Shown piece by piece: positions 1 through 8,076 of a stretch of 50,019 bases of DNA. The DNA comes from JBDKFK01 sp039798745. GTDB lineage: Bacteria; Patescibacteriota; Microgenomatia; UBA1406; GWC2-37-13. The first letter of the stretch is position 1; each line of letters begins with the position of its first letter. The stretch is taken from the NCBI GenBank assembly GCA_039798745.1, contig JBDKFK010000009.1, positions 1 through 50,019 of the forward strand, read 5' to 3'. A program made the position numbers and the translations under genes. Under the pieces are notes generated by a model that worked only from the letters and a program-made list of their open reading frames with translations, made no database searches and was not told the origin of the DNA.

Positions 1-1425
1 TTTGAAGGATTAAAGAAAGTTGTCCATGCCGCGGTTCGATTCCAGGACAATGTGGTAGATATGGATCCCTATATCTTTGAAGGCATACGAAAAACCCAGC
101 TTGAAGGTGAAAGACGCATTGGTCTGGGAACAATGGGACTCGGCGACACACTCATCAAACTTCATATGAGATATGGTTCCGACGAATCCCTCGTCTTTAT
201 AGAAGAGGTTTATCGAATAATCCGGGATGAAGCATATCGAACTTCTGTCGAAGTAGCTAAAGAAAAAGGTTCGTTTGGCAAGTTTGATAAAGATCTTTTT
301 CCAAAAAGTAAATTTGTCATGCAACTACCCAAAGATATTCAGGAATCTATTAAGAAAAATGGTATCCGTAACTCGGTAATTCTTATGCAGGCTCCAACAG
401 GCTCAACCTCACTTATGGCTAACACCACGTCAGGTATTGAACCTGTATATGAATATGAGTTTATTCGACGCGATCGCATCGGCGAACACGTGATGAGACA
501 TTATCTTTACGGAGAATGGTTCACCAAACACGGTGAGGAACTCAAGGCAGGAAAGATCAAAAAACCTACCTGGTTCGTCGCGGCAAATGACCTCAGCCCT
601 GAAGATCATGTAAAGGTACAGGCTGTAATACAAAAATATGTTGACGCTTCGATCTCAAAAACAGTAAACGCGCCCAAGACACATACCGTAGAGGACGTAA
701 AAAAACTATACACACTGGCATACGACTTGGGACTCAAAGGCATCGCGTATATGCGGGATGGTTCACGACAAGGAGTACTCACTCGTATAGAAGACAAAAA
801 AGAAGAGGAAAAGAAAGTTGCGATTCCTCAACAGGCAGTAAAGCCTCGTCCTATGGTAGTACATGGTTCAACATACAAAATCGGTACACCTGTAGGTACG
901 GCTTTTATAACCATAAATACAAATGCTGATGGAGAACCTCATGAAGTATTTATTACCGTGGGTAAGGCCGGTACAGATGTAAACGCTATGGCGGAAGGAA
1001 TGGGTAGAATTATTTCTGTCGCCTTGCGTTTCACTTCGCACCTTGCACCTCATGACCGGGTAAAAGAAGTAATCGGACAGTTGCAGGGTATCGGCGGCTC
1101 AAGTACTCTGGGCTTTGGCAAAGACAGAATCCGTAGTCTTCCCGACGCGATAGCTAAAGTGCTGACTATGCATTTTATACTGCAAAAACCTCAGACAGCA
1201 ACAGCCACAGGCGCTCATACCAACGGCAATGGTCACATGACGAATGGTAATGGGCACTCAAAAGATGATCCTAAACTCGTATCAACTATGGTTCAGCCGC
1301 CGCTGATGCAGGAAGCTGTATCTTCTGACAAAATGTTTGATATTTGTCCGGACTGTGGTAATATGTCGCTTGCCCATGAAGAGGGATGTAAAAAATGTTA
1401 TGGCTGCGGCTACTCAGCTTGTTAA
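1..1425 (+). CDS. nrdJ: Class II (B12-dependent) ribonucleotide reductase, C-terminal part
   Basis: The reading frame is open from base 1, so the gene is cut by the window edge and its true start lies upstream. The product reduces ribonucleotides to deoxyribonucleotides using adenosylcobalamin. Visible landmarks are the barrel segment RRIGLGTMGLGD, the PTGSTSLMANTTSGIEP loop of class II enzymes, a TSCPD-type domain (HGSTYKIGTPVGTAF onward, about residues 290-390 of the visible part), a Gly/Asn/His-rich linker, and a Cys-rich tail (CPDCG, CKKCYGCGYSAC) that supplies the redox/zinc cysteines. A strong terminator follows. The next gene makes the adenosylcobalamin cofactor, so the context agrees with the assignment. 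Confidence 0.95.
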   Translation, partial: FEGLKKVVHAAVRFQDNVVDMDPYIFEGIRKTQLEGERRIGLGTMGLGDTLIKLHMRYGSDESLVFIEEVYRIIRDEAYRTSVEVAKEKGSFGKFDKDLFPKSKFVMQLPKDIQESIKKNGIRNSVILMQAPTGSTSLMANTTSGIEPVYEYEFIRRDRIGEHVMRHYLYGEWFTKHGEELKAGKIKKPTWFVAANDLSPEDHVKVQAVIQKYVDASISKTVNAPKTHTVEDVKKLYTLAYDLGLKGIAYMRDGSRQGVLTRIEDKKEEEKKVAIPQQAVKPRPMVVHGSTYKIGTPVGTAFITINTNADGEPHEVFITVGKAGTDVNAMAEGMGRIISVALRFTSHLAPHDRVKEVIGQLQGIGGSSTLGFGKDRIRSLPDAIAKVLTMHFILQKPQTATATGAHTNGNGHMTNGNGHSKDDPKLVSTMVQPPLMQEAVSSDKMFDICPDCGNMSLAHEEGCKKCYGCGYSAC

Positions 1426-1451
1426 GTAATGTATTACGGTTATTAGTATGC

Positions 1452-1479
1452 AAAACGTCCCGACCTTTCGGGACGTTTT
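1452..1479 (+). terminator. Rho-independent terminator after nrdJ
   Basis: A 12-bp perfect stem (1452-1463 with 1468-1479) has a 4-nt loop. The stem ends in TTTT on the plus strand and AAAA on the other, so it could work in both directions. Confidence 0.85.
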
Positions 1480-1497
1480 GTTCATAGAAGCATAATA

Positions 1498-2025
1498 ATG
1501 GTCAAAATCTATACCAAAACCGGGGATAAGGGAACAACAGCTCTGTTTGGCGGTAAAAGAGTACTAAAATCAGACGACCAGGTAGACGCTTATGGCAACG
1601 TTGACGAGCTGACAAGCTTTATTGGATTGCTGATTGCCCATCTTGATCAGTCTGACACTACTGCTGAGCTTACAGCTATCCAGAAAGACCTATACAAACA
1701 GATGGCATTTCTTGCGGGTATGAATACACCAATACCCGATCTTGAGAAGCGCGTATCCCACCTTGAGGAACTCATTGACACTGTCGAGAAAACATTACCC
1801 AAACTTACACGCTTTATTTTGCCGCAGGGAGGTGTCGTAAGCAGTCTGTTTCACGTGGTAAGAACTGTCTGTCGCCGTGCGGAACGTAGTGTAGTACGAC
1901 TTGCTCAGAACCATACCCAGAATGAAGATACTCTTAAGCAGTGCCTCGTTTATCTGAATCGCTTGTCCGATCTCATGTTTGTTATGGGACGCAAGTATGA
2001 AGAAACAAAAGAAATTGTTACATAA
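1498..2025 (+). CDS. pduO: Cob(I)alamin adenosyltransferase, PduO/MMAB type
   Basis: The enzyme transfers the adenosyl group of ATP to cob(I)alamin to give adenosylcobalamin, the cofactor of the upstream class II reductase. The N-terminus carries the family ATP-binding signature (YTKTGDKGTTALFGGKR, then AYGNVDELTSFIG). The C-terminal half has the FILPQGG, VRTVCRRAER and YLNRLSDLMFV motifs that line the cobalamin/ATP site. The length of 175 aa is usual for the family. The start ATG follows the nrdJ terminator by about 20 nt, and the next gene begins 6 nt after the stop, suggesting a small cobalamin operon. Confidence 0.95.
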   Translation: MVKIYTKTGDKGTTALFGGKRVLKSDDQVDAYGNVDELTSFIGLLIAHLDQSDTTAELTAIQKDLYKQMAFLAGMNTPIPDLEKRVSHLEELIDTVEKTLPKLTRFILPQGGVVSSLFHVVRTVCRRAERSVVRLAQNHTQNEDTLKQCLVYLNRLSDLMFVMGRKYEETKEIVT

Positions 2026-2031
2026 TCAACT

Positions 2032-2427
2032 ATGAAAAAATTACTTCTATTACTTCTGTTTATAGGTATTCTTAGCGGATTTTATATAGCCCAACAGTAT
2101 CCTGACAAAAATGTACCAAAGACCATTACGACAAAATCCTTACATGTAACTGAGAGAATAGAACTAGCGCCAGATAAAAACAAAGAAATAAAAAGTGACA
2201 GAAACGAAGGCGACACAGCCCTTGATTTACTTAAAAGCACAACCACCGTAACTATGAAAGGTGAACAGAAAAACGCGTTTGTAACAGGAATAGACGGACG
2301 CATTGCTGACGAGACAAAAAAAGAATACTGGTCGCTGTATATAAATGGAAAACCTGCGACTGTCGGCGCCGGAAGTTATACATTGAGATCAAATGACGTA
2401 ATAGTATGGAAAATAGAAACATATTAA
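2032..2427 (+). CDS. DUF4430/transcobalamin-like membrane-anchored protein
   Basis: A 131-aa protein with an N-terminal hydrophobic signal-anchor (residues 1-20, no lipobox Cys) and an exposed domain ending KEYWSLYINGKPATVGAGSY. That ending matches the DUF4430 pattern found in the C-terminal domain of transcobalamin-like proteins. I infer a role in holding or capturing a ligand at the cell surface, probably cobalamin, because the gene lies between the adenosyltransferase and a putative S component and just upstream of a cobalamin riboswitch. Its 3' end overlaps the next start by 22 nt, implying translational coupling. Confidence 0.7.
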   Translation: MKKLLLLLLFIGILSGFYIAQQYPDKNVPKTITTKSLHVTERIELAPDKNKEIKSDRNEGDTALDLLKSTTTVTMKGEQKNAFVTGIDGRIADETKKEYWSLYINGKPATVGAGSYTLRSNDVIVWKIETY

Positions 2428-2945
2428 AAAAATTCCTATTACCCGCGCTCTGTATAGCGGCTATAACAGCAACGCGGTTACTTCCTCATCCGCCCAACTT
2501 CACACCAGTTGGAGCCGTTGCGCTTTTTTCCGGAGCACTCATACCCGGACCGGCCGGAGTTCTTATACCACTGATTGCGTTGTTTTTATCTGACACATTC
2601 CTTGGTTTTCACGACACACTGCTTTACGTGTACGGCTCTTTCCTCATTATCTTTCTTATAGGTAAATATCTAAAGAAACAGTCGTCATTTGGTATACTGT
2701 CAGGCTCATCGCTGCTTTCTTCTGTGCTTTTTTTTGTGATCACAAACTTTGGTGTATGGCAGGCTACAACTCTTTATCCGAAAACTTTGTCGGGGCTCTT
2801 TCAGTCGTATGTTATGGGGCTCCCGTTCTTTGGGAATACAGTTGCTGGAGATTTTGTATATACAATGATCATCTTCTATGGATATCGATATATTGATAAT
2901 ATTCTCGAAACTGTGTATCATGCACACAGAAAGCATCGTATTTGA
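2406..2945 (+). CDS. DUF6580-type multi-pass membrane protein, putative ECF S component
   Basis: A 179-aa hydrophobic protein with five or six predicted membrane segments. The N-terminal pattern (ATRLLPHPPNFTPVGAVALF) is typical of the DUF6580 family, whose fold resembles substrate-binding S components of energy-coupling-factor transporters. The neighbours all concern cobalamin, so a B12 or corrinoid uptake role is the best inference; no substrate residues can be assigned from sequence. The start overlaps the DUF4430 gene. No ECF ATPase or T component is in the window, so a shared module elsewhere would be needed. Confidence 0.65.
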   Translation: MENRNILKKFLLPALCIAAITATRLLPHPPNFTPVGAVALFSGALIPGPAGVLIPLIALFLSDTFLGFHDTLLYVYGSFLIIFLIGKYLKKQSSFGILSGSSLLSSVLFFVITNFGVWQATTLYPKTLSGLFQSYVMGLPFFGNTVAGDFVYTMIIFYGYRYIDNILETVYHAHRKHRI

Positions 2946-2956
2946 TTAGTAATTCA

Positions 2957-3113
2957 GCTTGGTTCAAGTCACTACCGTCCGATTCGGACGGTGGGAAGAC
3001 TTAGAATGAATGGGAACGCCGTGAAAATCGGCGACTGTGCCGCAGCGGTATACCCCACTTCGCTCCAATAGATATCGGAGTTACGAGGGGGAAAGTCCGA
3101 AGACCGACCAAGC
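2957..3113 (+). ncRNA. Cobalamin riboswitch
   Basis: The element has the conserved adenosylcobalamin-box order: a closing P1 stem (GCTTGGT at 2957-2963 with ACCAAGC at 3107-3113), a P2/P3 hairpin (CCGTCCGATTCGGACGG), the core GGGAACGCCGTGAAAATCGG, GACTGTGCCGCAGCGGTA, and the 3' AGTCCGAAGACC segment. A ribosome binding site (GCAGGGAG) starts about 13 nt after P1 and the ATG of the next gene follows at 3140. Control at translation initiation is therefore more likely than termination, since no terminator hairpin is visible. Confidence 0.85.
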
Positions 3114-3139
3114 CTTAATAACCCGAGCAGGGAGTATCT

Positions 3140-4507
3140 ATGGCGAGTATCGAAGCCGTCTCTATTGGCGAAACATATGAATCATGGAAACCGGACACAC
3201 GACCTTCTGTTGAAACTGAGCAGGAGAACGTACCTCCGGCCTTTGATCTTGCTCATGAGCTGAAATACATCCAGCAACTGGGAGATTCTTACTATTCTTT
3301 CTTTAATAAAGAGGCGCTCTATTACATCATGGAAACATACGGCCGCGTCCCTAAGGTTGTATATCAACACTCAGTTCTTGAAGACGATGACGGGAATGTA
3401 ACGTTATATATTGACGCGCTTCATAAAACAGCCCGCGAAAGCTACCAAGAACCCGTAAGTTTTGATGCCCCTGAATGGTATACCAAGCGTGCGGAAAAAG
3501 ACTATCGGGCAGTCTTAACGCTGGAACAACAACTAAAAGGAGCCCAAGACGGCGATGTATTCCTGGAAGTAAGCCCTACTGAGTATGACATCGATGTGGA
3601 AGAGCGAAAAAAATGTGGCTTTGGATATCAGAGTTTCGTGCGCGTGCACCAACTTTCTCAGAATGAGCAGGGTGAAAAAATCTTAATATCACGCGCGCTG
3701 CGTGAATACCTAGACCAGGATGGACATGTAAACCTCTTTAAAACTCTTACAGGTACAGAGGTAAACGGTTCTGATCTTCTGGGAACAGTTGTCAAGCTAC
3801 GTCCGGATCTAAACTTACACGATGTTCAGAACGAGGGAGATATCCTGAGTGTACAGAACCTGATAGATCAAATCTACGAAAGTACGCCTGAAACCGCGAA
3901 AATTGTTCCGCCCGAAGAAGATCTTTTTTATTCAACCAACCAACGTGTAAAAGAGCAGTTTGATAGCCAGGAGTCGTGGCTAAAAGAAATCTTCGTAATG
4001 CTGCGCGAAGGTCCTGATACTGAGTCTGTTGCTGCTTGGCAGGCAGAGGTGGAACGACAGTTTCATGGCTGGGAAACAGCGCTTAAAACACTTATACGTA
4101 ACGACGGTATCACGCCTGAAGAGGCACACCAACTCACGGAGCAACAGGCGACTCTGGGGGGAGTTGCCGATTTCCGGGACTACTTCATGGCTATGGAGTA
4201 CAGCGCTGGAAGCAATTCGTGTGGAAACGGCTCGGGTTTTGGTATGGATATGGGTGGTGATGGAGCCAGCTTCAATGGAGAAACATACAGTGGCAGCATG
4301 AGCTATGGAGGAATGACAGGCCGCTATAATGAGCGTATGGGGCAAGCCTGCTCAACCTGCGGTCTCAGCAGCGCCGATAATCACTATCACTGTCCAGGCA
4401 TACGATTTGGCGGTGAACCGTGTAATAAGTGGTATGATGACGAAACTGACATTCCCCACGAGAAAAGAACAAAAAAATGCAGCTGTGGATTTACATTTAA
4501 CTGCTAA
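3140..4507 (+). CDS. Unknown Cys-rich protein under cobalamin riboswitch control
   Basis: I do not recognise this 455-aa soluble protein. It has no signal peptide. Residues 1-350 are acidic and mainly helical. Residues about 355-400 form a Gly/Ser/Met-rich linker, and the tail has five paired or single cysteines (CSTCG, HYHCPG, GEPC, KCSCGFTFNC), which suggests a zinc ribbon or metal site. The ATG is set by the GCAGGGAG site directly behind the riboswitch. Genes behind this riboswitch class usually encode B12 transport, B12 synthesis or B12-independent isozymes, so a cobalamin-linked role is likely but the activity is unknown. Confidence 0.8.
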   Translation: MASIEAVSIGETYESWKPDTRPSVETEQENVPPAFDLAHELKYIQQLGDSYYSFFNKEALYYIMETYGRVPKVVYQHSVLEDDDGNVTLYIDALHKTARESYQEPVSFDAPEWYTKRAEKDYRAVLTLEQQLKGAQDGDVFLEVSPTEYDIDVEERKKCGFGYQSFVRVHQLSQNEQGEKILISRALREYLDQDGHVNLFKTLTGTEVNGSDLLGTVVKLRPDLNLHDVQNEGDILSVQNLIDQIYESTPETAKIVPPEEDLFYSTNQRVKEQFDSQESWLKEIFVMLREGPDTESVAAWQAEVERQFHGWETALKTLIRNDGITPEEAHQLTEQQATLGGVADFRDYFMAMEYSAGSNSCGNGSGFGMDMGGDGASFNGETYSGSMSYGGMTGRYNERMGQACSTCGLSSADNHYHCPGIRFGGEPCNKWYDDETDIPHEKRTKKCSCGFTFNC

Positions 4508-4516
4508 AATGAATGT

Positions 4517-4948
4517 ATGTCCGGTAAGAACTACAGTAGTATCCACCACGTAATTAAGAAAATGCAGCAGTCTCAGCAGGTAAGTACAGGCAGTCCTGAG
4601 CACGGCACAGCCTCAGAACGACAAAACCGTGCCGAGGTGGAGGAAGTGGTGGAGTTTAATACTGTTGATCCCGATGTTAAAAATCACGTAGAAGTGCGCC
4701 CCGAGTCTATCAAAATACCTCTTGAGCTCAAAAACGCGGGTGTCACGCCAGTAACAAACCCTCAGTTTACTACCACGCAAGGAATGAAGTTACCGCTTGC
4801 GACAGATGAAATACCCAAGGGACTAAGTGCGCCTGTTGATTCGTCGTTCCGTTGGCTGGCTGTATTAACTATATATATGCTGGAGCAGTCACATATATCA
4901 ATAAAAAAGGCGCATAAAGGGCTTATGAGCCTATTTAAGCGCCATTAA
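4517..4948 (+). CDS. Hypothetical protein
   Basis: A 143-aa protein of unknown function begins 9 nt after the stop of the riboswitch-controlled gene, so the two are probably cotranscribed. The N-terminal third is polar and Gln/Ser-rich. A middle Pro/Thr-rich segment precedes a C-terminal amphipathic or weakly hydrophobic helix (FRWLAVLTIYMLEQ) and a basic tail. The last 40 nt of the gene also encode the terminator of the convergent thioredoxin gene. Confidence 0.55.
   Translation: MSGKNYSSIHHVIKKMQQSQQVSTGSPEHGTASERQNRAEVEEVVEFNTVDPDVKNHVEVRPESIKIPLELKNAGVTPVTNPQFTTTQGMKLPLATDEIPKGLSAPVDSSFRWLAVLTIYMLEQSHISIKKAHKGLMSLFKRH
4903..4943 (-). terminator. Terminator of the thioredoxin gene, inside the convergent CDS end
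   Basis: Read on the minus strand, GGCGC-TTTA-AGCC pair with GGCT-TAAA-GCGCC in one interrupted stem (4909-4943) followed by six T (4903-4908). It lies 17 nt after the thioredoxin stop and within the last codons of the gene at 4517-4948. Confidence 0.8.
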
Positions 4949-4959
4949 TATGGATTTGG

Positions 4960-5286
4960 TTATGCGTGATGTTTTGCCTTACTTATTTCGTCCAAAAAGC
5001 CTTCTTTACCCATGGCACCCACAAACTGCGAGACAACTTTGCCATCATGAAAGATCATAAATGTGGGAATTGAAAAAACGGAGTATTGGGAAGCTATATC
5101 CTGATCCTGATCCACATCAACCTTAACAAACGATATATCTTTCATTTCGGTCGCTAGTTCTTCGATAATCGGACCTGTAGTCTTACATGGACCACACCAT
5201 TCAGCGTAAAAATCTACTAAAACCAAGCCTTTTTTATTGAGAACCTGTTCTTCAAACTTGCCTTTTTCCAGATGAACAGCAGCCAT
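4960..5286 (-). CDS. trxA: Thioredoxin
   Basis: A 108-aa protein with the thioredoxin fold signature FYAEWCGPCK (redox Cys pair) near residues 27-36, the VDVDQDQDIASQYSVFSIPTF segment with the cis-Pro, and a C-terminal helix. It reduces protein disulfides in the cytoplasm and could supply electrons to the class II ribonucleotide reductase encoded a few kb upstream. The gene is monocistronic, with its own terminator. Confidence 0.95.
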   Translation of the reverse strand: MAAVHLEKGKFEEQVLNKKGLVLVDFYAEWCGPCKTTGPIIEELATEMKDISFVKVDVDQDQDIASQYSVFSIPTFMIFHDGKVVSQFVGAMGKEGFLDEISKAKHHA

Positions 5287-5573
5287 ATACTTCCTTTCTT
5301 TAATTCATAACATATACACTATACTAAGAACCGCTAAATTAGTCAAGACGGCAGAAGGCTAAAATAGCCACAGAACACTGTTCTTATGATGTGTTTTTAT
5401 ATATATTGATATATATTTAATATTTTAGATTATTTTATATATATTTACAGGTCTTTTTCTTACGGTGGTTGTATTTAAACCGCATAATTCCCTAATTTTG
5501 GGTTTATACGCTTCATTTGCTCCAAAAAATACTCTTGAAATAACAATCTTGGTATGATATATTATAGGTTATT
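5287..5573. other. AT-rich divergent intergenic region
   Basis: This 287-bp stretch between divergent trxA and the Xer-like gene is strongly AT-rich, above all at 5396-5450 where it is mostly TA/AT steps. It holds the promoters of both genes; a TTGAAA at 5535 and TATTAT at 5560 point toward the rightward gene. A short hairpin (GGCTAAAATAGCC) lies near 5358. No ORF or known RNA is seen. It could act as an easily unwound DNA element. Confidence 0.4.
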
Positions 5574-6434
5574 ATGGATAATTACTTTTTACCTGCACTC
5601 TTAGATAAATTTATTAATCATCTCAAGGGACAGGGCAAATCACAACATACAATAGTTGCCTACAAAAAGGACCTTGAACAGTTTGTAGGATTTCTCACCA
5701 CAAAAGAGGTTAACGATATCAGAGAAGTAAAAAGAGATGATATTGACGCCTTTATTAATAAATTGTTAAAGGAAAACTATACGAAGAAATCAGCTTCAAG
5801 AAAGCTTAATTCTATACGCACGTTCTTTAGATATCTTAAGAATGAAAATATAATAGAACAAAATCCCTCACTTGATATTTCTCATCCTAAATATACTCAG
5901 ACACAGCCTCGTATTTTAAGCAAGCTTGAGTATCGCGCTCTGCGTGACCTTGCGAAAGAAGATCCCCGAACCTATGCGCTTGTCGAAATATTGTTACAGA
6001 CTGGTATTAAAATCGGTGAACTTGCCGAATTACGCACAGATGACGTTAAAGAGGAAGCTCTTCATATAAGACCTTATGGCAAGAATATTGAACGTGATGT
6101 GCCTCTGAATAAGGCAGCCAAGAAAGCTCTGGAGGAATATCTTAAAATAAGACCTACCTCTGATAATGAGCATGTGTTCATAACAAGAACCGGACACCCT
6201 TTACTTATAAGAAACATCAGACAGATAATTGACCGCTGTTTTAAAGAGGTTGGTATCGAAAACTCTACCGTAAACGACTTACGCAATACATTCATTGCTC
6301 ACCAACTCATTGGCGGCGCTTCTCTTGAATATATAGCTAAAGTAGTCGGTCACAGACGGTTATCTTCAACCGAACGGTTTCTTAACCTTGTAAAAGAAGA
6401 AACCGAACGTAAAGAAAAACTGGGCCAGCTTTAA
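5574..6434 (+). CDS. Xer-like tyrosine recombinase with a degenerate active site
   Basis: A 286-aa protein with an N-terminal SAM-like core-binding domain (residues 5-95) and a C-terminal tyrosine-recombinase fold (about 115-275), the size of XerC/XerD. The catalytic set is not intact: the first Arg is Lys146 (TGIKIGEL), the first His is Asn234 (NDLRN) and the nucleophilic Tyr is Phe269 (TERFLNL). Lys170, Arg237 and His260 remain. By family rules it cannot cleave DNA through a phosphotyrosine. It may bind DNA or partner an active Xer. TATTAT lies 8 nt before the ATG, so the mRNA is likely leaderless. Confidence 0.85.
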   Translation: MDNYFLPALLDKFINHLKGQGKSQHTIVAYKKDLEQFVGFLTTKEVNDIREVKRDDIDAFINKLLKENYTKKSASRKLNSIRTFFRYLKNENIIEQNPSLDISHPKYTQTQPRILSKLEYRALRDLAKEDPRTYALVEILLQTGIKIGELAELRTDDVKEEALHIRPYGKNIERDVPLNKAAKKALEEYLKIRPTSDNEHVFITRTGHPLLIRNIRQIIDRCFKEVGIENSTVNDLRNTFIAHQLIGGASLEYIAKVVGHRRLSSTERFLNLVKEETERKEKLGQL

Positions 6435-6445
6435 TGCAAGTGCGC

Positions 6446-6451
6446 TATAAT
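6446..6451 (+). promoter_or_regulatory. -10 box of the RNase H gene (leaderless)
   Basis: A perfect TATAAT with only 8 nt to the ATG places the transcription start at or next to the start codon. Confidence 0.6.
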
Positions 6452-6459
6452 AGTGTTCT

Positions 6460-6870
6460 ATGCACGTAACTATCTACACAGACGGTGGCTCTCTTAATAA
6501 CCCTGGTGAAGCGGCTTCTGCTTTTGTTGTATATCATGACGGCGCTATTCTTACACAACAGGCGAAACGGCTTGGTATTGCGACAAATAACGAGGCTGAG
6601 TATACAGCGCTCATTATGGCTCTGGAATACCTAAAAACGCTCCAGACAGAAGGCAAAACTTTAACGAAAATTCAGGTATTCTCCGACTCTGCACTTATGG
6701 TGAACCAACTCAATGGCCTTTTCAAGGTCACTAAGGGGCATATAAGAGAGTTTATAATGAAAATACGTATCCTGGAGCAGGATATAGGTACCTCGGTCTC
6801 CTACACCCATGTACTGAGGGATAAGAACCAGTTGGCAGATTCCCTGGTTAAAAAGGCTCTTGGCCGCTAA
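6460..6870 (+). CDS. rnhA: Ribonuclease HI family protein
   Basis: A 136-aa RNase H removing RNA from RNA:DNA hybrids. The four acidic catalytic residues are visible in order: Asp in YTDGG, Glu in NNEAEY, Asp in FSDS, and Asp in LADSLV. The short form without the basic handle is like archaeal and many bacterial RNase HI-like proteins. It ends exactly one base before the end of convergent dnaN, so the two genes have no spacer or separate terminator. Confidence 0.93.
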   Translation: MHVTIYTDGGSLNNPGEAASAFVVYHDGAILTQQAKRLGIATNNEAEYTALIMALEYLKTLQTEGKTLTKIQVFSDSALMVNQLNGLFKVTKGHIREFIMKIRILEQDIGTSVSYTHVLRDKNQLADSLVKKALGR

Positions 6871-7971
6871 TTACTCCTGAATTCTCACCGGCATAATAAT
6901 ATGAAGAAACGCCGGATTTTCTTTGAGCTTAAAAAGAACAGGTGCATCTGATCGAAGCATCTCAACAATAACTTCTTTACTGTCTATGTGGTTTAATAAA
7001 TCCACAATGAACTTAAAGTTAAACGCGACTTTTTGCTCTTCACCTTCAAGTTCAATCTCCTGAAATGCTTTGTTTTCCTCGCTCATGTCTTTTTTCGGTC
7101 TGATATACAGGCCTTCCTTCTTAAATTCACAAACAATTACGTTAGAATAGTCGCGGGCAAATACAGAGATTAGCTTAATATTACGCAGTAATTCAGCCTT
7201 ATCTACAATAGCTTTGGTCTTAGTTTCGGCGGGTATAACACGTTCAAAGGGAGGAAATTCGCCGTCAATCAGGCGGGAAAAGTACTCATCTTCCCCAAGG
7301 GTAAACCGCACAATTTTTTCCACCCGTGAGAACGAAAATAAGACATCTTTGACGTCTTTCATGTTTCTCATGACTTCCTGAAGAAAGTCGGCAGGAACGA
7401 TCATGGAGGGGAATGTGCCTTTTTTCTTCTCCTTCATAATAGAGAGTCTAAACCCGTCAGTGGAGACCATTAACAGATCCTCGTCAATGTTCGCGAAATT
7501 AACTCCTGTTAATACAGGTCTTGTTTCATCCTGGGAGGCAGTAAATAAGATTAATGGCAGATTTTTCTGCAGAAAGGCAGCGTCTATTTTTTCGGGCTTT
7601 TCAGCAAGTTCGGGGGGCATGGGAAACTCTTCGGACACCATTAAGGGAAAGTTACCTTTCGTTTTGTCCTGAGATATGGTTATCTGTTTTTCTTTTATAT
7701 CAACGCCTATCTCTCCAGGCGGCAGAAACTGAAGAAACTCTATTATTTTTTTAGGTTCTATTACAAGCTCTATATTCTCTGTGACTTTGCTATCTATTAC
7801 TGTGTGAAAATAGGCGTTAAGATTGGTCGAGTAGATGTGAAGCTTTCCTTCAGCATCCGACTTGATCAACAAACCTTGAAGAACTGTGGAGGATGATAGT
7901 TTGTTCGAGGTGAACCGTGAAGCAAGGGACACTTTATCGAGGAGAACATCTCGTGAAACGTTTATTTTCAT
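6871..7971 (-). CDS. dnaN: DNA polymerase III beta subunit (sliding clamp)
   Basis: A 366-aa protein with the three-domain clamp layout, beginning MKINVSRDVLLDKV and ending in the conserved IIMPVRI strand. It forms the ring that tethers the replicative polymerase to DNA. It lies 105 nt downstream of dnaA in the same direction, the classic dnaA-dnaN order beside an origin. The MKINVSRD start is supported by the family N-terminus. Confidence 0.97.
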   Translation of the reverse strand: MKINVSRDVLLDKVSLASRFTSNKLSSSTVLQGLLIKSDAEGKLHIYSTNLNAYFHTVIDSKVTENIELVIEPKKIIEFLQFLPPGEIGVDIKEKQITISQDKTKGNFPLMVSEEFPMPPELAEKPEKIDAAFLQKNLPLILFTASQDETRPVLTGVNFANIDEDLLMVSTDGFRLSIMKEKKKGTFPSMIVPADFLQEVMRNMKDVKDVLFSFSRVEKIVRFTLGEDEYFSRLIDGEFPPFERVIPAETKTKAIVDKAELLRNIKLISVFARDYSNVIVCEFKKEGLYIRPKKDMSEENKAFQEIELEGEEQKVAFNFKFIVDLLNHIDSKEVIVEMLRSDAPVLFKLKENPAFLHIIMPVRIQE

Positions 7972-8076
7972 ATATAAATTAGTATTAGTAGGTGATGAGT
8001 ATAAGTGTATAAAATTACGAACGGATTTTCAAGACAAAGTAAACTGCAAAATCGGTGTGTTCATAGTACGTGGATA

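Noticed and set aside
30..44. A GGTTCGATTCC string resembling a tRNA T-arm
   Set aside because: It is inside the nrdJ reading frame and no acceptor or anticodon arms surround it.
5574..6434. Phage or transposon integrase
   Set aside because: Length and domain order match XerC/D, no attachment-site repeats are seen, and the catalytic Tyr is absent.
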